Of a stretch of DNA of 64,000 nt, positions 17,701-27,717 are shown piece by piece. Source of the DNA: Bacillota bacterium (GTDB taxonomy: Bacteria > Bacillota > UBA4882 > UBA10575). The translations under genes were made by a program, and so were the position numbers. Position 1 is the stretch's first letter; each line of letters opens with the position of its first letter. Below the pieces are notes generated by a model. The model had not been told where the DNA came from and ran no database searches. It saw nothing but the letters and a program-made list of their open reading frames with translations. The stretch lies in NCBI GenBank assembly GCA_012838955.1, contig DUOH01000038.1, positions 42,514 through 106,513 on the forward strand. The letters are read 5' to 3'.

Positions 17701-20700
17701 TTTCTTTGAAGCAACCGTCACCGCGCAAGACCATTGGTTACCTCCGGATAATCTGCAAATTGAACCGGAAAATGGATTGGCTCACCGTACCTCTCCGACC
17801 AATATCGGACTGTACTTAACTTCCATCATTACCGCGCGTGATTTTGGCTTTATTACCACCGCCCAAATGATACAGAGGATCGACGATACAATAGGTACTT
17901 TAGAAGAATTAGAAAAGTGGCGCGGACACCTCTACAATTGGTATAACACGGAAAACTTGCAACCATTGCACCCATTGTATATCTCGACAGTGGACAGTGG
18001 TAACCTCGTTGTTTACCTGCTGACTGTCAGGGAAGGCCTGAGGGAATGGTTAAGCCAGCCCTGGACCAAGGCTCTGCCCCAGGGGCTGCTGGATACTTTC
18101 TACTACGCGCCAGAACCAACGGAAGAGGAGAATAGCTACAGCGCTTCTTTAGCCTCCTGTCTTGATCGCCGTTTATCCCTCTGGGATTGGTATTCCTTAC
18201 TGAAGACGATGCAACAAAGAGAACTGGCCTCGAGCCAATGCAGAAGCATGATCCACCACCAGCTACAAGAGATGGAATGGTTCTTTCCCTGGCTGAAAAC
18301 AATAGACCCGCAGGATCCCGCGGCTGGTCAGGATTTGTTTACCATAGAAAACCTCTCCCAGATTGACGCTTATCTTGCGCGCACGGAACACATAAGTGAT
18401 GAATCCTCCGGTCTGCCAGATGGAGAGGACATACGTAGTCTGTTGGCGTTGTCAAAGCAGAGATGCACGACACTGCTGGAAAAAGGGGAAACGCTGCTCA
18501 ACCGGATCGAGGAATTAATCACCGCCCACGATTTCAAAGTCCTCTACGACCGGTCTCACCGCCTTTTCTCCATCGGGTACAATGTCGCCGACGGTCGGCT
18601 GGATCCAACCTTCTATAACCTACTGGCCTCCGAAGCCAGGCAGGCCAGTTTTGCCGCGATCGCTTTAGGGCAAGTCCCAGTGAAACACTGGTTTGCTTTG
18701 AGCCGTACCTCTACGTTAATCCGCAGGCGACCGGTTTTACTCTCTTGGACCGGTACGATCTTTGAATACTTAATGCCTTTACTAGTCATGACCACCCATC
18801 CTAACACCTTATGGGAGAAGACATACCGTGCGGTGGTGAAGAGTCACATTACGTACGGAAAACGCACCAAGTTACCGTGGGGAATCTCCGAATCCGGATA
18901 TTATCTTTTTGATCAGCATCTAAACTATCAGTACAAAGCCTTTGGTGTACCGGATTTGGCCATCAAACATAGTCAGGAGAAAGAAAAAGTGGTGGCGCCT
19001 TATGCTACCATCTTAGGGGCGATGGTCTATCCCAAAGAAGCCGTGGCCAATCTGCTCCGCTTGGAGAAGTATAACACAGCCGGTGCATATGGGTTCTATG
19101 AGGCCATTGACTTTTCACCCCATCGACTGCATGAAGGGCAAGCATACGCGGTAGTCAAGAGTTATATGGCCCATCACCAAGGCATGTCCTTCATCTCTCT
19201 GGGCAATCTCTTCCATGATAACCAGATGCAGCGCAGGTTCCTGGCGGATCCCAGGGTCAAAGGCACAGACCTGTTACTGCATGAACAGATCCATAAGCCG
19301 ACTCTAATCAAGACCAAGAGGATCCCAGGGAAACTTGGGAAAGAGCCTCATCATTTATTCGAAGAAACCCTTGAACCACGTAACTTTATTACACCGGACA
19401 CTCCGCTGCCTAAAACCTGGTTCCTATCGAACGGGCGCTATTTTGTAATGGTGTCTAATAGTGGTGGTGGTTTTAGCCGGTACGGCGACCTGCTCCTGAC
19501 CCGCTGGGAAGAGGATCCGGTTAAAGATAGTTTTGGCTCCTTCTTTTATATAAAGAACCTGACAAAAGAGAAGATTTGGTCTCCCTCGTTTCAACCTTGC
19601 CGCGACAGTTCGGCCCACCTGGCGATGGGTTCGGATCCGGGTAAAGTTATTTTTACTAGATCAGATGAAGATTTCTTCACCGAGATGGAGATCTGTGTCT
19701 CTCCGGAGATCGATGCCGAGCTTAGACGGATTTCCTTGACCAACCGAGCGGCATATCCGTGTACCCTTGAGGTTACCAGTGTGCTGGAGCCCGTTTTGGC
19801 GCCTAAAAAAGCCTACCAGGCTCATCCCACCTTTAGCCGACTCTTTGTGGAAACTCGGGCCTTTACGGAGTTCGAAGCTTTGGTTGCTTGCCGAAGAACC
19901 GGCGCTTCCGTTCCTAATTCCTGGCTGGTTCACAGCGTTCATGTTCACGGCAAACCCATCGGCCCCTTAGAATATGAGACTGATCGCTCGCGCTTTGTAG
20001 GCCGCGGCAGTTCATACCGCATCCCTACTGTAATCGAGACTAACCAACGACTATCGGGAACTACTGGAGCAGTCTTAGATCCGATTCTCTCCCTCAGGCG
20101 ATGCGTGGAGGTAGAACCGGGAGCCACCGTCCAATTGACTTTCATCACAGGCCTGGCTTCATCTGAAGAAAAAGCCTTGGCCATTGCCGAACATTTCTCT
20201 TCCGCCTCCCGGATTCAACACACCTTTGATTTGGCGCAGATCGAATCTCACCTGGAACTGAGAAGGCTTAACCTTACAACACAACAGATCAACGTCTTTC
20301 AATTCATAGCCGCGCAGCTTTTTTACCTTAACTATAGCCGGAAAGGGCGAAGTGAATATTTACGGAAAAACGTTAAGGACCAATCAACTCTTTGGGCCTA
20401 CGGGATCTCCGGGGATCTTCCCATAGTACTGGTACACCTCAAAGACGAGGATGGTCTGGACTTAGCCGCTCAGATCCTACAAGCCCATCGCTACTGGAAG
20501 TTAAAGGGTCTATCTGTAGATTTGGTACTCCTCTCTGCACAGCAGGGTAGTTACCAGCAGAACCTCAATGATAACCTCCGGCTACTGGTGGAAACGATTG
20601 ATCCTCATCCCCCACAAGAGCAGGGTAAAGTCTTTATCCTGTCTACAGCCGGTATGCCGGAAACAGATTTGATTCTACTGGAAACCGTGGCCCGCATCTC

Positions 20701-23257
20701 ACTACAGAGTGATGAAGGCTCGCTACTTTCTCAATTACAATTGAATCTGGATGCTCGCCAAAAACTACCGGTTTCCCGACAGGTTTACCTTCCCGTTCCC
20801 AACCTGGACGTCTTCGTCCCGATGGAACCCCCGGAGGACCTGGTCTTTTTCAACGGGTGGGGCGGCTTTACTCCCAACGGTACAGAATATATCATTCATT
20901 TGCGGGCCAAAGACTTACCTCCGGCCCCCTGGATCAATGTGATCGCTAATCCTCAATTCGGATTTACGGTCTCCGAATCGGGAGGCGGGTTTACTTGGGC
21001 TGAAAACAGCCGGGAATACAAGCTTACTCCCTGGTCAAATGATCCGGTTTTGGATCCCTCCGGAGAGATCTGTTATCTACGAGATGAAGAAACCGGTCTG
21101 CTCTGGTCTTTAAATGCCTTACCCATTAGAGACAGCGAACCATATACCATTCGCCACGGGCAAGGCTACACCCGTTTTCATCATCAGAGTCATGGAATAG
21201 ACCAGACAGCCCTAGTTTTTGCGCCAACAAATGCCCCTGTAAAAATTGTCAGTTTAAAACTCCGAAACAACCAGGATTATGCCAGGGAATTAGCAGTCAC
21301 TTATTACCTGGAGTGGACTTTGGGTGTCCACCGGGAAGAGACCTCTCCTTTTCTCCTCACGGAGTATGATCGGAGCAGTGGCGCTCTGTTGGCCCGTAAT
21401 GTCTTACAAAAGGCCTTCTCCGGGTATTATGCTTTTTTAGGGATGTATACTGACGGGCCGGAGATCTCCCGCAGTTGGACCTGTGATCGGAGAGAATTCA
21501 TTGGTAGAAACGGTAGCCTATCTTTACCGGCTGCAATGACCAGGAAAGTCCTGTCCAATACCACCGGCCCACTCTCTCACCCCTGTGCTGCTATGCAGGT
21601 TAAGTTGGATCTTCCTCCCCGCGGGGAACGAACCATAAATATTATTATCGGTTCGGCAGGATCACTGGATCAAGCTAGGAACTATACACGACAATTCGGA
21701 CGAAAAGCAGAGGTAAGGAAGGCTTACCAAGATGTAGTGGAGTTCTGGTCCAACCTGTTGGAACGAGTGCAAGTCTCCACTCCGGATCAAGGGTTTGATC
21801 TCCTCATGAACCGTTGGTTGCTTTACCAGACCGTTAGTTGCCGCCTCTGGGCGCGCAGCGCTTTCTATCAGGCAGGCGGCGCTTTCGGTTTCCGGGATCA
21901 ACTCCAGGATGCCTTAGCTCTCCTCCATGCTCGTCCCGGACTGACCAGAAAACAGATTCTCCTCCATGCCGCCCACCAATACAAAGAAGGCGATGTGCAA
22001 CACTGGTGGCATGAGGAAACTGGGTACGGGATTCGGACCCGGATCTCCGATGACCTCCTCTGGTTACCTTATGCTGTCTGTCGGTATGTGCAGCATACCG
22101 GAGACCAAAAAATTTGGAACCAGGAGATTCCTTTCCTGGAGAGTCCCCCCTTACAAGAAGACGAGATGGAAAGGTACGAGCCGACCGTCGTCTCCGAGGA
22201 GACAGGTACCCTCTACGAGCACTGCATACGCGCAATAGAGCGCTCCTTACGCTTTGGCGCCCATGGTCTGCCACTGATGGGTGGTGGAGACTGGAACGAT
22301 GGGATGAATCTGGTTGGCGCCGGTGGTTCAGGAGAAAGCGTCTGGCTAGGCTGGTTTCTCTATCAAGTGCTTAAGGAGTTCATTCCGTTTGTGAGCCACA
22401 GAAACGAGACCGACCGGGCTGACGAATATGAGCGCATCGCTGAAAATCTGGCTGCCAGTCTAAATGAACAGTGTTGGGACGGACAATGGTTCCGCCGCGC
22501 CTATAATGATCGCGGTGAACCCCTGGGCGCCATGAGCAACCTGGAATGCCAAATCGACTGTATTGCTCAGGCCTGGGCGGTAATCTCCGGAGCCGCTGAT
22601 CCGGATAAAGCCCTCATGGCCATGGCGTCCCTCGACGCTCAACTGGTTTGCAGAGGCGACAAGTCCCTCGTTTGCTTGCTCACTCCTCCTTTCAGCCAGA
22701 GCGAGCCCAGCCCGGGCTATATCCAAGCCTATCCTAGAGGAGTAAGAGAGAATGGCGGCCAGTACACCCACGGCGCGATTTGGGCCATCATCGCCTGGGC
22801 TTTATTGGGAAAAGGAAATAAAGCCTATGAGCTGTTTCAAATCCTCAACCCAATCAATCATTCGCGAACCCCCGGGGAAACTCAGCAATACAAGGTGGAG
22901 CCTTATGTAATGGCCGCCGATGTCTATTCAGTTCCTCCCTATGAGGGGCGGGGAGGCTGGTCCTGGTATACAGGGGCCGCTGGCTGGATGTACCAAGCAG
23001 GCCTTGAGTGGATCCTGGGAATCCGCAAAAAAGGAGAGAAGCTTTATCTTAAGCCTTGCATTCCCGCTGATTGGTCAGGGTATTCCGTGGTTTACCGGTA
23101 TGGGCGGTCGACTTATCACTTGCAAATCGAGAACCCCGCTCATAAAGAGACCGGAGGAATACGCCTTGTCATCGATGGTAAAGTTGCCGACCAAGTCGAT
23201 GAGGGAATCCCGTTGGTCAATGACGGCCAAACCCACCAGGTGCTATTGGTATTATAA
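14741..23257 (+). CDS. ndvB: Cyclic beta-1,2-glucan synthase (NdvB/ChvB family)
   Basis: Giant membrane enzyme of 2838 aa, close to the length of rhizobial NdvB and Brucella Cgs. Order of parts: N-terminal region (1-385); membrane helices near 389-445; a GT84 glycosyltransferase with D609-x-D611 in YVITLDSDTQLP and HRWTRGDWQ near 760; further helices near 800-960; the cyclisation domain related to GH144/GH189 (about 1000-1500) with WGISESGYY (E1384) and YQYKAFGVPDLAIK; beta-sandwich regions; and a C-terminal GH94 phosphorylase-type domain with GGGDWNDGMN at 2514-2523. The family polymerises UDP-glucose, trims chain length and closes the ring. The start has AAAGGAG upstream. It is transcribed alone from its own promoter. 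Function is inferred from full domain conservation; the product ring size is unknown. Confidence 0.93.
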   Translation: MIRQSNLLLDELLEYAPQLAKEHHEVGTSKRVTIQRQLKKDLQKLDSIYYEILDRFEKQVELSTAGKWLIDNRYLLHEQYHYIQKNLRKDFFRRLPVLTSGRMKGSLRIYAILHHLLKQSDGSANPDVLLSFLWSYQQTQPLTIGELWAVPLVLRFVIFHQMRELYEEINRFRLSKAQETLWKNKVVPLLKRQTRDLNKAILSMEKHLDLSDPAVLLFLEKQFRRAAGFKPLSKWLEARSTAQNLPLPKLLEEEENAQARSGVVAGNLFTSLQEINRTNWTEYFEELSLVEQSLRQDPARVYPEMDFESRNLLRNELELLARDTRTSEVKVAETVLSLAQAGKGTGDDPLKGHVGYYLLDEGLSQLTKALGSKRFGMRQVRSVMRANPNLTYFSLLGLLFTLPFALLLQTVYSLLNLGPLQLIICGLLMVAPIGEIAIRILHALLMRIVPPRPLPKIEFRNGIPIEYSTMVVVPTLLTSSSDLRKLLKQLEVYHLANQDPHIYFALLTDFADAPTQEEASDSQLLKEALDGIAALNKRYPHPDQLEYFHLLHRERRYNPQEGAWIGWERKRGKLIEFNALLAGEEETSFTVISGNRELLKTIKYVITLDSDTQLPKEAAMRLIGAIAHPLNTPVVDEEKGIVVKGYGILQPKITVSNASANQTLFSLLHSDQTGIDIYSCAASNPYQDLFGRGIFTGKGIYDARVFHQILRKRFPENSVLSHDLLEGSFLRAGLVTDIELLDDFPSSLLGNLARKHRWTRGDWQLLPWLKKTVRNQDGEKVPLHLPPIAHWQMIDNLRQSLLMPSLLFLIWMGFSLLPGGSIHPQPQHWIVIAFLISACFAEFSRAAGVGTSFLLCLGRQLFTLITLPYQAVTMLDAIFRALYRMTVSHRHLLEWTTAAEAMKQSAAGSFRQTWRRLWQGQLVTLAGLAVIGQVNPPALPWIGPLSLLWLSAPVFVHLSALPLSPKKPKLTTGEQAYLRRLARQIWHFFEATVTAQDHWLPPDNLQIEPENGLAHRTSPTNIGLYLTSIITARDFGFITTAQMIQRIDDTIGTLEELEKWRGHLYNWYNTENLQPLHPLYISTVDSGNLVVYLLTVREGLREWLSQPWTKALPQGLLDTFYYAPEPTEEENSYSASLASCLDRRLSLWDWYSLLKTMQQRELASSQCRSMIHHQLQEMEWFFPWLKTIDPQDPAAGQDLFTIENLSQIDAYLARTEHISDESSGLPDGEDIRSLLALSKQRCTTLLEKGETLLNRIEELITAHDFKVLYDRSHRLFSIGYNVADGRLDPTFYNLLASEARQASFAAIALGQVPVKHWFALSRTSTLIRRRPVLLSWTGTIFEYLMPLLVMTTHPNTLWEKTYRAVVKSHITYGKRTKLPWGISESGYYLFDQHLNYQYKAFGVPDLAIKHSQEKEKVVAPYATILGAMVYPKEAVANLLRLEKYNTAGAYGFYEAIDFSPHRLHEGQAYAVVKSYMAHHQGMSFISLGNLFHDNQMQRRFLADPRVKGTDLLLHEQIHKPTLIKTKRIPGKLGKEPHHLFEETLEPRNFITPDTPLPKTWFLSNGRYFVMVSNSGGGFSRYGDLLLTRWEEDPVKDSFGSFFYIKNLTKEKIWSPSFQPCRDSSAHLAMGSDPGKVIFTRSDEDFFTEMEICVSPEIDAELRRISLTNRAAYPCTLEVTSVLEPVLAPKKAYQAHPTFSRLFVETRAFTEFEALVACRRTGASVPNSWLVHSVHVHGKPIGPLEYETDRSRFVGRGSSYRIPTVIETNQRLSGTTGAVLDPILSLRRCVEVEPGATVQLTFITGLASSEEKALAIAEHFSSASRIQHTFDLAQIESHLELRRLNLTTQQINVFQFIAAQLFYLNYSRKGRSEYLRKNVKDQSTLWAYGISGDLPIVLVHLKDEDGLDLAAQILQAHRYWKLKGLSVDLVLLSAQQGSYQQNLNDNLRLLVETIDPHPPQEQGKVFILSTAGMPETDLILLETVARISLQSDEGSLLSQLQLNLDARQKLPVSRQVYLPVPNLDVFVPMEPPEDLVFFNGWGGFTPNGTEYIIHLRAKDLPPAPWINVIANPQFGFTVSESGGGFTWAENSREYKLTPWSNDPVLDPSGEICYLRDEETGLLWSLNALPIRDSEPYTIRHGQGYTRFHHQSHGIDQTALVFAPTNAPVKIVSLKLRNNQDYARELAVTYYLEWTLGVHREETSPFLLTEYDRSSGALLARNVLQKAFSGYYAFLGMYTDGPEISRSWTCDRREFIGRNGSLSLPAAMTRKVLSNTTGPLSHPCAAMQVKLDLPPRGERTINIIIGSAGSLDQARNYTRQFGRKAEVRKAYQDVVEFWSNLLERVQVSTPDQGFDLLMNRWLLYQTVSCRLWARSAFYQAGGAFGFRDQLQDALALLHARPGLTRKQILLHAAHQYKEGDVQHWWHEETGYGIRTRISDDLLWLPYAVCRYVQHTGDQKIWNQEIPFLESPPLQEDEMERYEPTVVSEETGTLYEHCIRAIERSLRFGAHGLPLMGGGDWNDGMNLVGAGGSGESVWLGWFLYQVLKEFIPFVSHRNETDRADEYERIAENLAASLNEQCWDGQWFRRAYNDRGEPLGAMSNLECQIDCIAQAWAVISGAADPDKALMAMASLDAQLVCRGDKSLVCLLTPPFSQSEPSPGYIQAYPRGVRENGGQYTHGAIWAIIAWALLGKGNKAYELFQILNPINHSRTPGETQQYKVEPYVMAADVYSVPPYEGRGGWSWYTGAAGWMYQAGLEWILGIRKKGEKLYLKPCIPADWSGYSVVYRYGRSTYHLQIENPAHKETGGIRLVIDGKVADQVDEGIPLVNDGQTHQVLLVL

Positions 23258-23391
23258 GGTTAACTGGATGAGGAACGTGGTCAGGCATGAACACAAATAT
23301 GGCTTATACGCCAACTTACTCCCTTTTCACTCAAATCTGTAAATACGGACCTCACCATCCTATCTAAACCCGGTTAAACCTAGAATATCAC

Positions 23392-23426
23392 ACTAAAAAA
23401 GGAAGGAGTCATTTCTGACTCCTTCC
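23392..23426 (-). terminator. Intrinsic terminator of rseP
   Basis: A perfect 11-bp stem (GGAAGGAGTCA, loop GAAA) at 23401-23426 is followed on the minus strand by TTTTTTAGTG. It lies 60 bp after the rseP stop. No plus-strand T-run follows the stem, so it does not clearly serve the glucan synthase. Confidence 0.88.
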
Positions 23427-23487
23427 CTCCTATGTCGGCCATAGGTACTGAAGATGAAAAGCCACTCCTGAATTGCTCTGTTTTTAT

Positions 23488-24780
23488 TCAACCAAAGATT
23501 AATTGAACCACATCATTGAGGATAGTGAAGATCCCCAGTATCATCAGGAAGACCAGACCAATCAGTGACACAATGGCTTCTTTATTGGGGGGGATTGGTT
23601 TTCTAAGCAACACAGAAATCCCGATGGTCAACAAACGGCCACCATCCAAGGCAGGAAAAGGAAGAAGATTGGTACCGCCCAGAGCGATACTGATCAAGGC
23701 CAAAATATTCAAGAGGTTGAGGACGACTAGCTTTAGGCTACGCTGACTGGCTTCTACCACATTACTAATGGTGCTGACAATCCGGACCGGCCCCATCAGT
23801 TCAGTGAGAGAAACCTGCCCGGTCACCAGCCAACCCACAGTATATACTATGTTACGCATGGTAGAATAGATATAGGTGAGAGACTGTCCAAGTACCTGAA
23901 GAAAATTGCCTTCTTCCGTGACAAAACCCAAGCCTACGCTATAAATAGGCTGCCCCTTCTCCAGCTTTGGTGTTAATGAAGTTTCCAGCTCAACACCGTC
24001 CCGCAAGTAAGCGACTTTCACCGGTGCTCCTTCACTTTCCGATAAATAAGCGCTAATCTCTTGTTTGTTCTGGACCGTCTTACCGTCTAATTTTATGATC
24101 CGGTCCCCGCTTTGCAAGCCACCTTCCGCAGCCGGTGAATCATCCACAATTGACCGGATGACCGTTGACTCCGGACCATAAGGTCCCCTAGAGACAAAGC
24201 CCAAAATATATCGTTCTCCGGGAATAACCTCTGGGGTAACGATGGTAGTCATCTCTTCTCCTGCGCGAACAATCCCTACCTCAGCTGCTCTCCCCCTGTC
24301 CACCATTAAAAAGGAGAGATAGTCAGCTGGCTGATAAACCCTTTTCCCACTGTATGTGATGATACGATCTCCCGGCTCCAAGCCGGCCAAGTCCGCAGGA
24401 GATCCAGTGATGACCTCACCGATTTTGGTGGTGCCGTAGCCAACGGCTGTAAATACTATGCAAAGGAAGATCAGAGCAGTCAACAGGTTCATCAAAGGAC
24501 CCGCCGCAATCACCGCTGCTCTGACCGGCAAGGGCTTGTTGGAGAAAGAGCCATCTCCAGCTGACTCTTCTTCATCTCCTTCAACCAAAACAAAAGCCCC
24601 GATTGGGATCATACGCAGGGAATAGGTGGTCTCCCCCCGTTTGATACTGAATAATTTAGGACCCATAAAGAGAGAAAACTCCAAGACGTTGATGTCAAAG
24701 TGTTTAGCCACCAGAAAATGTCCAAGTTCGTGTAAGATAATAATCAAGTTGAAAGCCAAGATCGCCAATAGTATATTCAT
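23488..24780 (-). CDS. rseP: RseP/RasP-type site-2 intramembrane metalloprotease
   Basis: Zinc protease that cuts transmembrane segments of anti-sigma factors and signal-peptide remnants. The 430-aa protein starts MNILLAILAFNLIIILHELGH with the HExxH zinc motif in the first membrane helix and has the second metal ligand block NLLPFPALDGG near the C-terminus. Two PDZ domains lie between (IGEVITGSPADLAGLEPGD and VIRSIVDDSPAAEGGLQSGD); many Gram-positive homologues have only one. The longest frame opens at 24840, but ATG 24780 has GGGGGG upstream and begins exactly at the family N-terminus. It is a single gene here, not next to dxr or cdsA as is common in Firmicutes. Confidence 0.95.
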   Translation of the reverse strand: MNILLAILAFNLIIILHELGHFLVAKHFDINVLEFSLFMGPKLFSIKRGETTYSLRMIPIGAFVLVEGDEEESAGDGSFSNKPLPVRAAVIAAGPLMNLLTALIFLCIVFTAVGYGTTKIGEVITGSPADLAGLEPGDRIITYSGKRVYQPADYLSFLMVDRGRAAEVGIVRAGEEMTTIVTPEVIPGERYILGFVSRGPYGPESTVIRSIVDDSPAAEGGLQSGDRIIKLDGKTVQNKQEISAYLSESEGAPVKVAYLRDGVELETSLTPKLEKGQPIYSVGLGFVTEEGNFLQVLGQSLTYIYSTMRNIVYTVGWLVTGQVSLTELMGPVRIVSTISNVVEASQRSLKLVVLNLLNILALISIALGGTNLLPFPALDGGRLLTIGISVLLRKPIPPNKEAIVSLIGLVFLMILGIFTILNDVVQLIFG

Positions 24781-24879
24781 TGTAACCCCCCTATATAGCG
24801 TGTATGACCTGTGCTTCTTCGTACCCGTGAGATCGGACAACAGGTTTAAGTTTGCGCTGCCATAGACTACTTTTTATAC

Positions 24880-24885
24880 ATTATA
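24880..24885 (-). promoter_or_regulatory. Probable -10 element for rseP
   Basis: Minus-strand TATAAT in the context ATTGTATAATG, about 100 bp before the rseP start. No convincing -35 is present at 16-18 bp. Confidence 0.4.
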
Positions 24886-24927
24886 CAATGTTTTTAACGA
24901 TTATGCCCGCACAATGTTCCCAATAGG

Positions 24928-24957
24928 AAAAACTGCCCCCACATAATATGGCGGCAG
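24928..24957 (-). terminator. Intrinsic terminator of the arginine operon after argH
   Basis: On the minus strand a 9-bp stem with one mismatch (CTGCCGCCA with TGGGGGCAG, 7-nt loop) is followed by TTTTTCC, 50 bp after the argH stop. Confidence 0.8.
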
Positions 24958-25007
24958 TATAAGTTTAATATAAAGGCTAAGTTAGAAGACGGAAAAAGGT
25001 GACTGAC

Positions 25008-26384
25008 CTAACTCATCTCCAAATAGTCCCTGGCTTCTGCGATCGCCTCGGCTACCGTTTGCGGAGAAGGACCTCCGACAACCCTTCTTTTTTCTAGACA
25101 CTTCTTCATATCCAGACATTCCCGGAAACCGGAGACATCCACCCCGCTCAAGGCAGAGAGTTCTTCCTCGGACACCTCCTCCAATCTAAGCCCGGCCTGG
25201 ATACATTGGGCTACGGCTTTCCCTACCACAGCGTGAGCTTGCCGGAAAGGTAGCCCCCGCTGGACCAGGAAATCCGCTAAGTCAGTGGCGTTCAGGAACC
25301 CGTCCACAGTAGCGTTTTCCATCTTTTCACGGTTAAAAGTAGCTGTAGCCAACATGGGAGTGAAGATCCGCAAGCAAGAGAGGGTAGTGTCGAGCGCGTC
25401 AAAGACCGCCTCCTTATCCTCTTGCAGATCTTTATTGTAAGCCAGAGGAAGACCTTTCATTACAGTGAGCAGAGTGATTAAATCACCGTACACCCGGCCG
25501 GTCTTTCCTCTGATTAACTCAGCAGCGTCCGGATTCTTCTTCTGCGGCATCATACTACTACCGGTGGCATACGCATCGTCAAATTCGATAAATCCCCATT
25601 CGGAGCTGGCCCAGAGGATCAACTCCTCACAAAAACGGGATAAGTGCATCATGATCATACAAGCGTCAAAGATGGTTTCTAGGGCAAAGTCACGGTCTGC
25701 TACTGCGTCCAGACTGTTCCGGGTTATCCCGTTCAATCCCAGTTCTTTCGCGACCATCTCCCGATCGAGCGGAAAGATAGTACCGGCCAAGGCGCCTGAA
25801 CCCAAAGGCGAAATCTTAATCCGGTCTAAGGTCTGTTTCAACCGTTCCCGGTCGCGGCGAAACATTTCGAAGTAAGCCAGGAGATGGTGGGCGAGGGAGA
25901 CGGGTTGCGCCCGCTGCAGGTGGGTATACCCCGGCATCATCGTCTCCAAGTGTTGCTCGGCTGTATTAACCAAAACAGTTTGGAGGTTTTTCAGTTCAAG
26001 ATTGACTACTTCCACCTGCCGGGCCAGGTATAGTCGGAGATCCAAGGCTACTTGATCATTACGGCTACGGGCGGTATGCAGTTTTTTTCCCACCGGTCCG
26101 ACCCGTTCCGTTAAAATAGTCTCGATATTCATGTGAATATCCTCGGCCTCCGGATCGAAACTAACCTTGCCGGCTAAAAGATCAGTCAAAATCCCCTCCA
26201 ACCCTTTAATGATCTTTTCCGCATCTTCTTTAGGAATAATGCCGGTCTCACCCAGCATCCGGGCATGAGCAATACTCCCCTGAATATCATCTACTGCCAG
26301 TCTTTGATCAAAGGAGAGGGAGGAATGAAAATCATTCATCCGTTCGTCCGTTTGTTTGCTGAACCTTCCTCCCCACAACTTCAT
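25008..26384 (-). CDS. argH: Argininosuccinate lyase
   Basis: Last enzyme of arginine synthesis; cleaves argininosuccinate to arginine and fumarate. The 458-aa protein has [21 protein letters not shown] at its start, [37 protein letters not shown] and the signature loop [20 protein letters not shown] with the catalytic serine. Length is typical. Its ATG overlaps the argG stop by 4 bp (ATGA), so the two are translationally coupled. It is the last gene of the arginine group, followed by an intrinsic terminator. Confidence 0.98.
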   Translation of the reverse strand: MKLWGGRFSKQTDERMNDFHSSLSFDQRLAVDDIQGSIAHARMLGETGIIPKEDAEKIIKGLEGILTDLLAGKVSFDPEAEDIHMNIETILTERVGPVGKKLHTARSRNDQVALDLRLYLARQVEVVNLELKNLQTVLVNTAEQHLETMMPGYTHLQRAQPVSLAHHLLAYFEMFRRDRERLKQTLDRIKISPLGSGALAGTIFPLDREMVAKELGLNGITRNSLDAVADRDFALETIFDACMIMMHLSRFCEELILWASSEWGFIEFDDAYATGSSMMPQKKNPDAAELIRGKTGRVYGDLITLLTVMKGLPLAYNKDLQEDKEAVFDALDTTLSCLRIFTPMLATATFNREKMENATVDGFLNATDLADFLVQRGLPFRQAHAVVGKAVAQCIQAGLRLEEVSEEELSALSGVDVSGFRECLDMKKCLEKRRVVGGPSPQTVAEAIAEARDYLEMS

Positions 26385-27580
26385 TTCTTATTCACCATAT
26401 TCCAGACCTGCTGGGGCAGGCCGAATAGTTTAATGAATCCTTCGGCATCCTTTTGGTTGTAAACCTGATCCTGGCCGAAGGTGGCCAAATCCTCACGGTA
26501 GAGGCTATACGGAGACTTCCTGCCCACCGGGAGACAGTGACCTTGCCAAAGCTTGAGGCGGACCGTGCCTGTGACTTGCTCCTGTGTATGATCGACAAAA
26601 GCATCTATGGCTTCTCTTAGGGGGGAGAACCATTGCCCGTAATAAACAAGTTCCGCATATTTGGCGGCCACCAGCTCCTTAAAGTGCATGGTTTCCCGCT
26701 CCAAAGTCAGATACTCCAATTCCTTATGAGCAATCACCAAGATGGTCCCACCTGGGGTCTCATAGACTCCTCTGGACTTCATCCCGACTAACCGGTCTTC
26801 TACAATGTCAACCCGGCCAATACCGTGTTTTCTTCCTAATCTGTTCAATTCTTCAATTAAAGCCACAGGTTCATAAGCCTGGCCGTTGAGCGCTACCGGA
26901 ATCCCCTTTTCAAAATCAATCTCCAAGTATTCCGGTTCCCGTGGAGCTTTTTCCGGAGAAACCGTTAAGATAAACATCTCTTCATCCGGCTCCTGCCACG
27001 GGTCTTCCAGGATGCCTCCCTCATAACTGATGTGCCAGAGGTTGCGATCCATGGAATAAGGTTTATCCTTGGTAACAGGAACATCAATTCCACGGGCCCG
27101 CGCATAGTCTATGGCATCGTCCCTGGAGGTAATACTCCATTCCCGCCAAGGGGCGATCACTTTCACATCAGGTTTTAATGAGCGGAAAGTCAGCTCGAAC
27201 CGCACCTGGTCATTGCCTTTTCCTGTGCAACCATGCGCCACAGCATCAGCGCCCTCTTTTTCCGCGATCTCAATCTGCTTCTTGGCAATTACCGGACGGG
27301 CGATCGAGGTTCCTAATAGGTACTTGCCCTCATAGATCGCTCCCGCCTTTACCATAGGGAAGATATAATCGGTGACGAACTCCTCTTTGAGATCCTCCAA
27401 ATAAATCTTGCTGGCTCCGGTCTTGATGGCCTTCTCCCGTAAAGGCGCCAGTTCTTCCCCTTGACCAACATCAGCGGCATAGGCGATTACTTCACAACCA
27501 TAATTCTCCTTTAACCAGGGAATAATGATAGAGGTATCCAATCCGCCCGAATAAGCCAATACCACTTTTTCTACTTTCAT
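26381..27580 (-). CDS. argG: Argininosuccinate synthase
   Basis: Joins citrulline and aspartate with ATP. The 399-aa protein carries the PP-loop [15 protein letters not shown] near residue 10, [15 protein letters not shown] for citrulline binding and [15 protein letters not shown]. Length is typical. ATG 27580 has GGGGAG at 8 bases. The 137-bp gap to carB has no terminator and no ArgR box, so it is probably transcribed with the upstream genes. The gap is unusually purine-rich on the coding strand and holds a weak TATAAA, so a minor internal promoter is possible. Confidence 0.98.
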   Translation of the reverse strand: MKVEKVVLAYSGGLDTSIIIPWLKENYGCEVIAYAADVGQGEELAPLREKAIKTGASKIYLEDLKEEFVTDYIFPMVKAGAIYEGKYLLGTSIARPVIAKKQIEIAEKEGADAVAHGCTGKGNDQVRFELTFRSLKPDVKVIAPWREWSITSRDDAIDYARARGIDVPVTKDKPYSMDRNLWHISYEGGILEDPWQEPDEEMFILTVSPEKAPREPEYLEIDFEKGIPVALNGQAYEPVALIEELNRLGRKHGIGRVDIVEDRLVGMKSRGVYETPGGTILVIAHKELEYLTLERETMHFKELVAAKYAELVYYGQWFSPLREAIDAFVDHTQEQVTGTVRLKLWQGHCLPVGRKSPYSLYREDLATFGQDQVYNQKDAEGFIKLFGLPQQVWNMVNKK

Positions 27581-27717
27581 TTTGCAGTCTCCCCTTTACT
27601 AGCGCACATAGTACGCACACTTATTCTTGCTCTTGTTTGCTGTACTTTTTTATTTCTATGATTTATACTCTGCTTTTGTATCCCTATTGCTTATTCTTTC
27701 TTTGCTCACCTTGCTTG

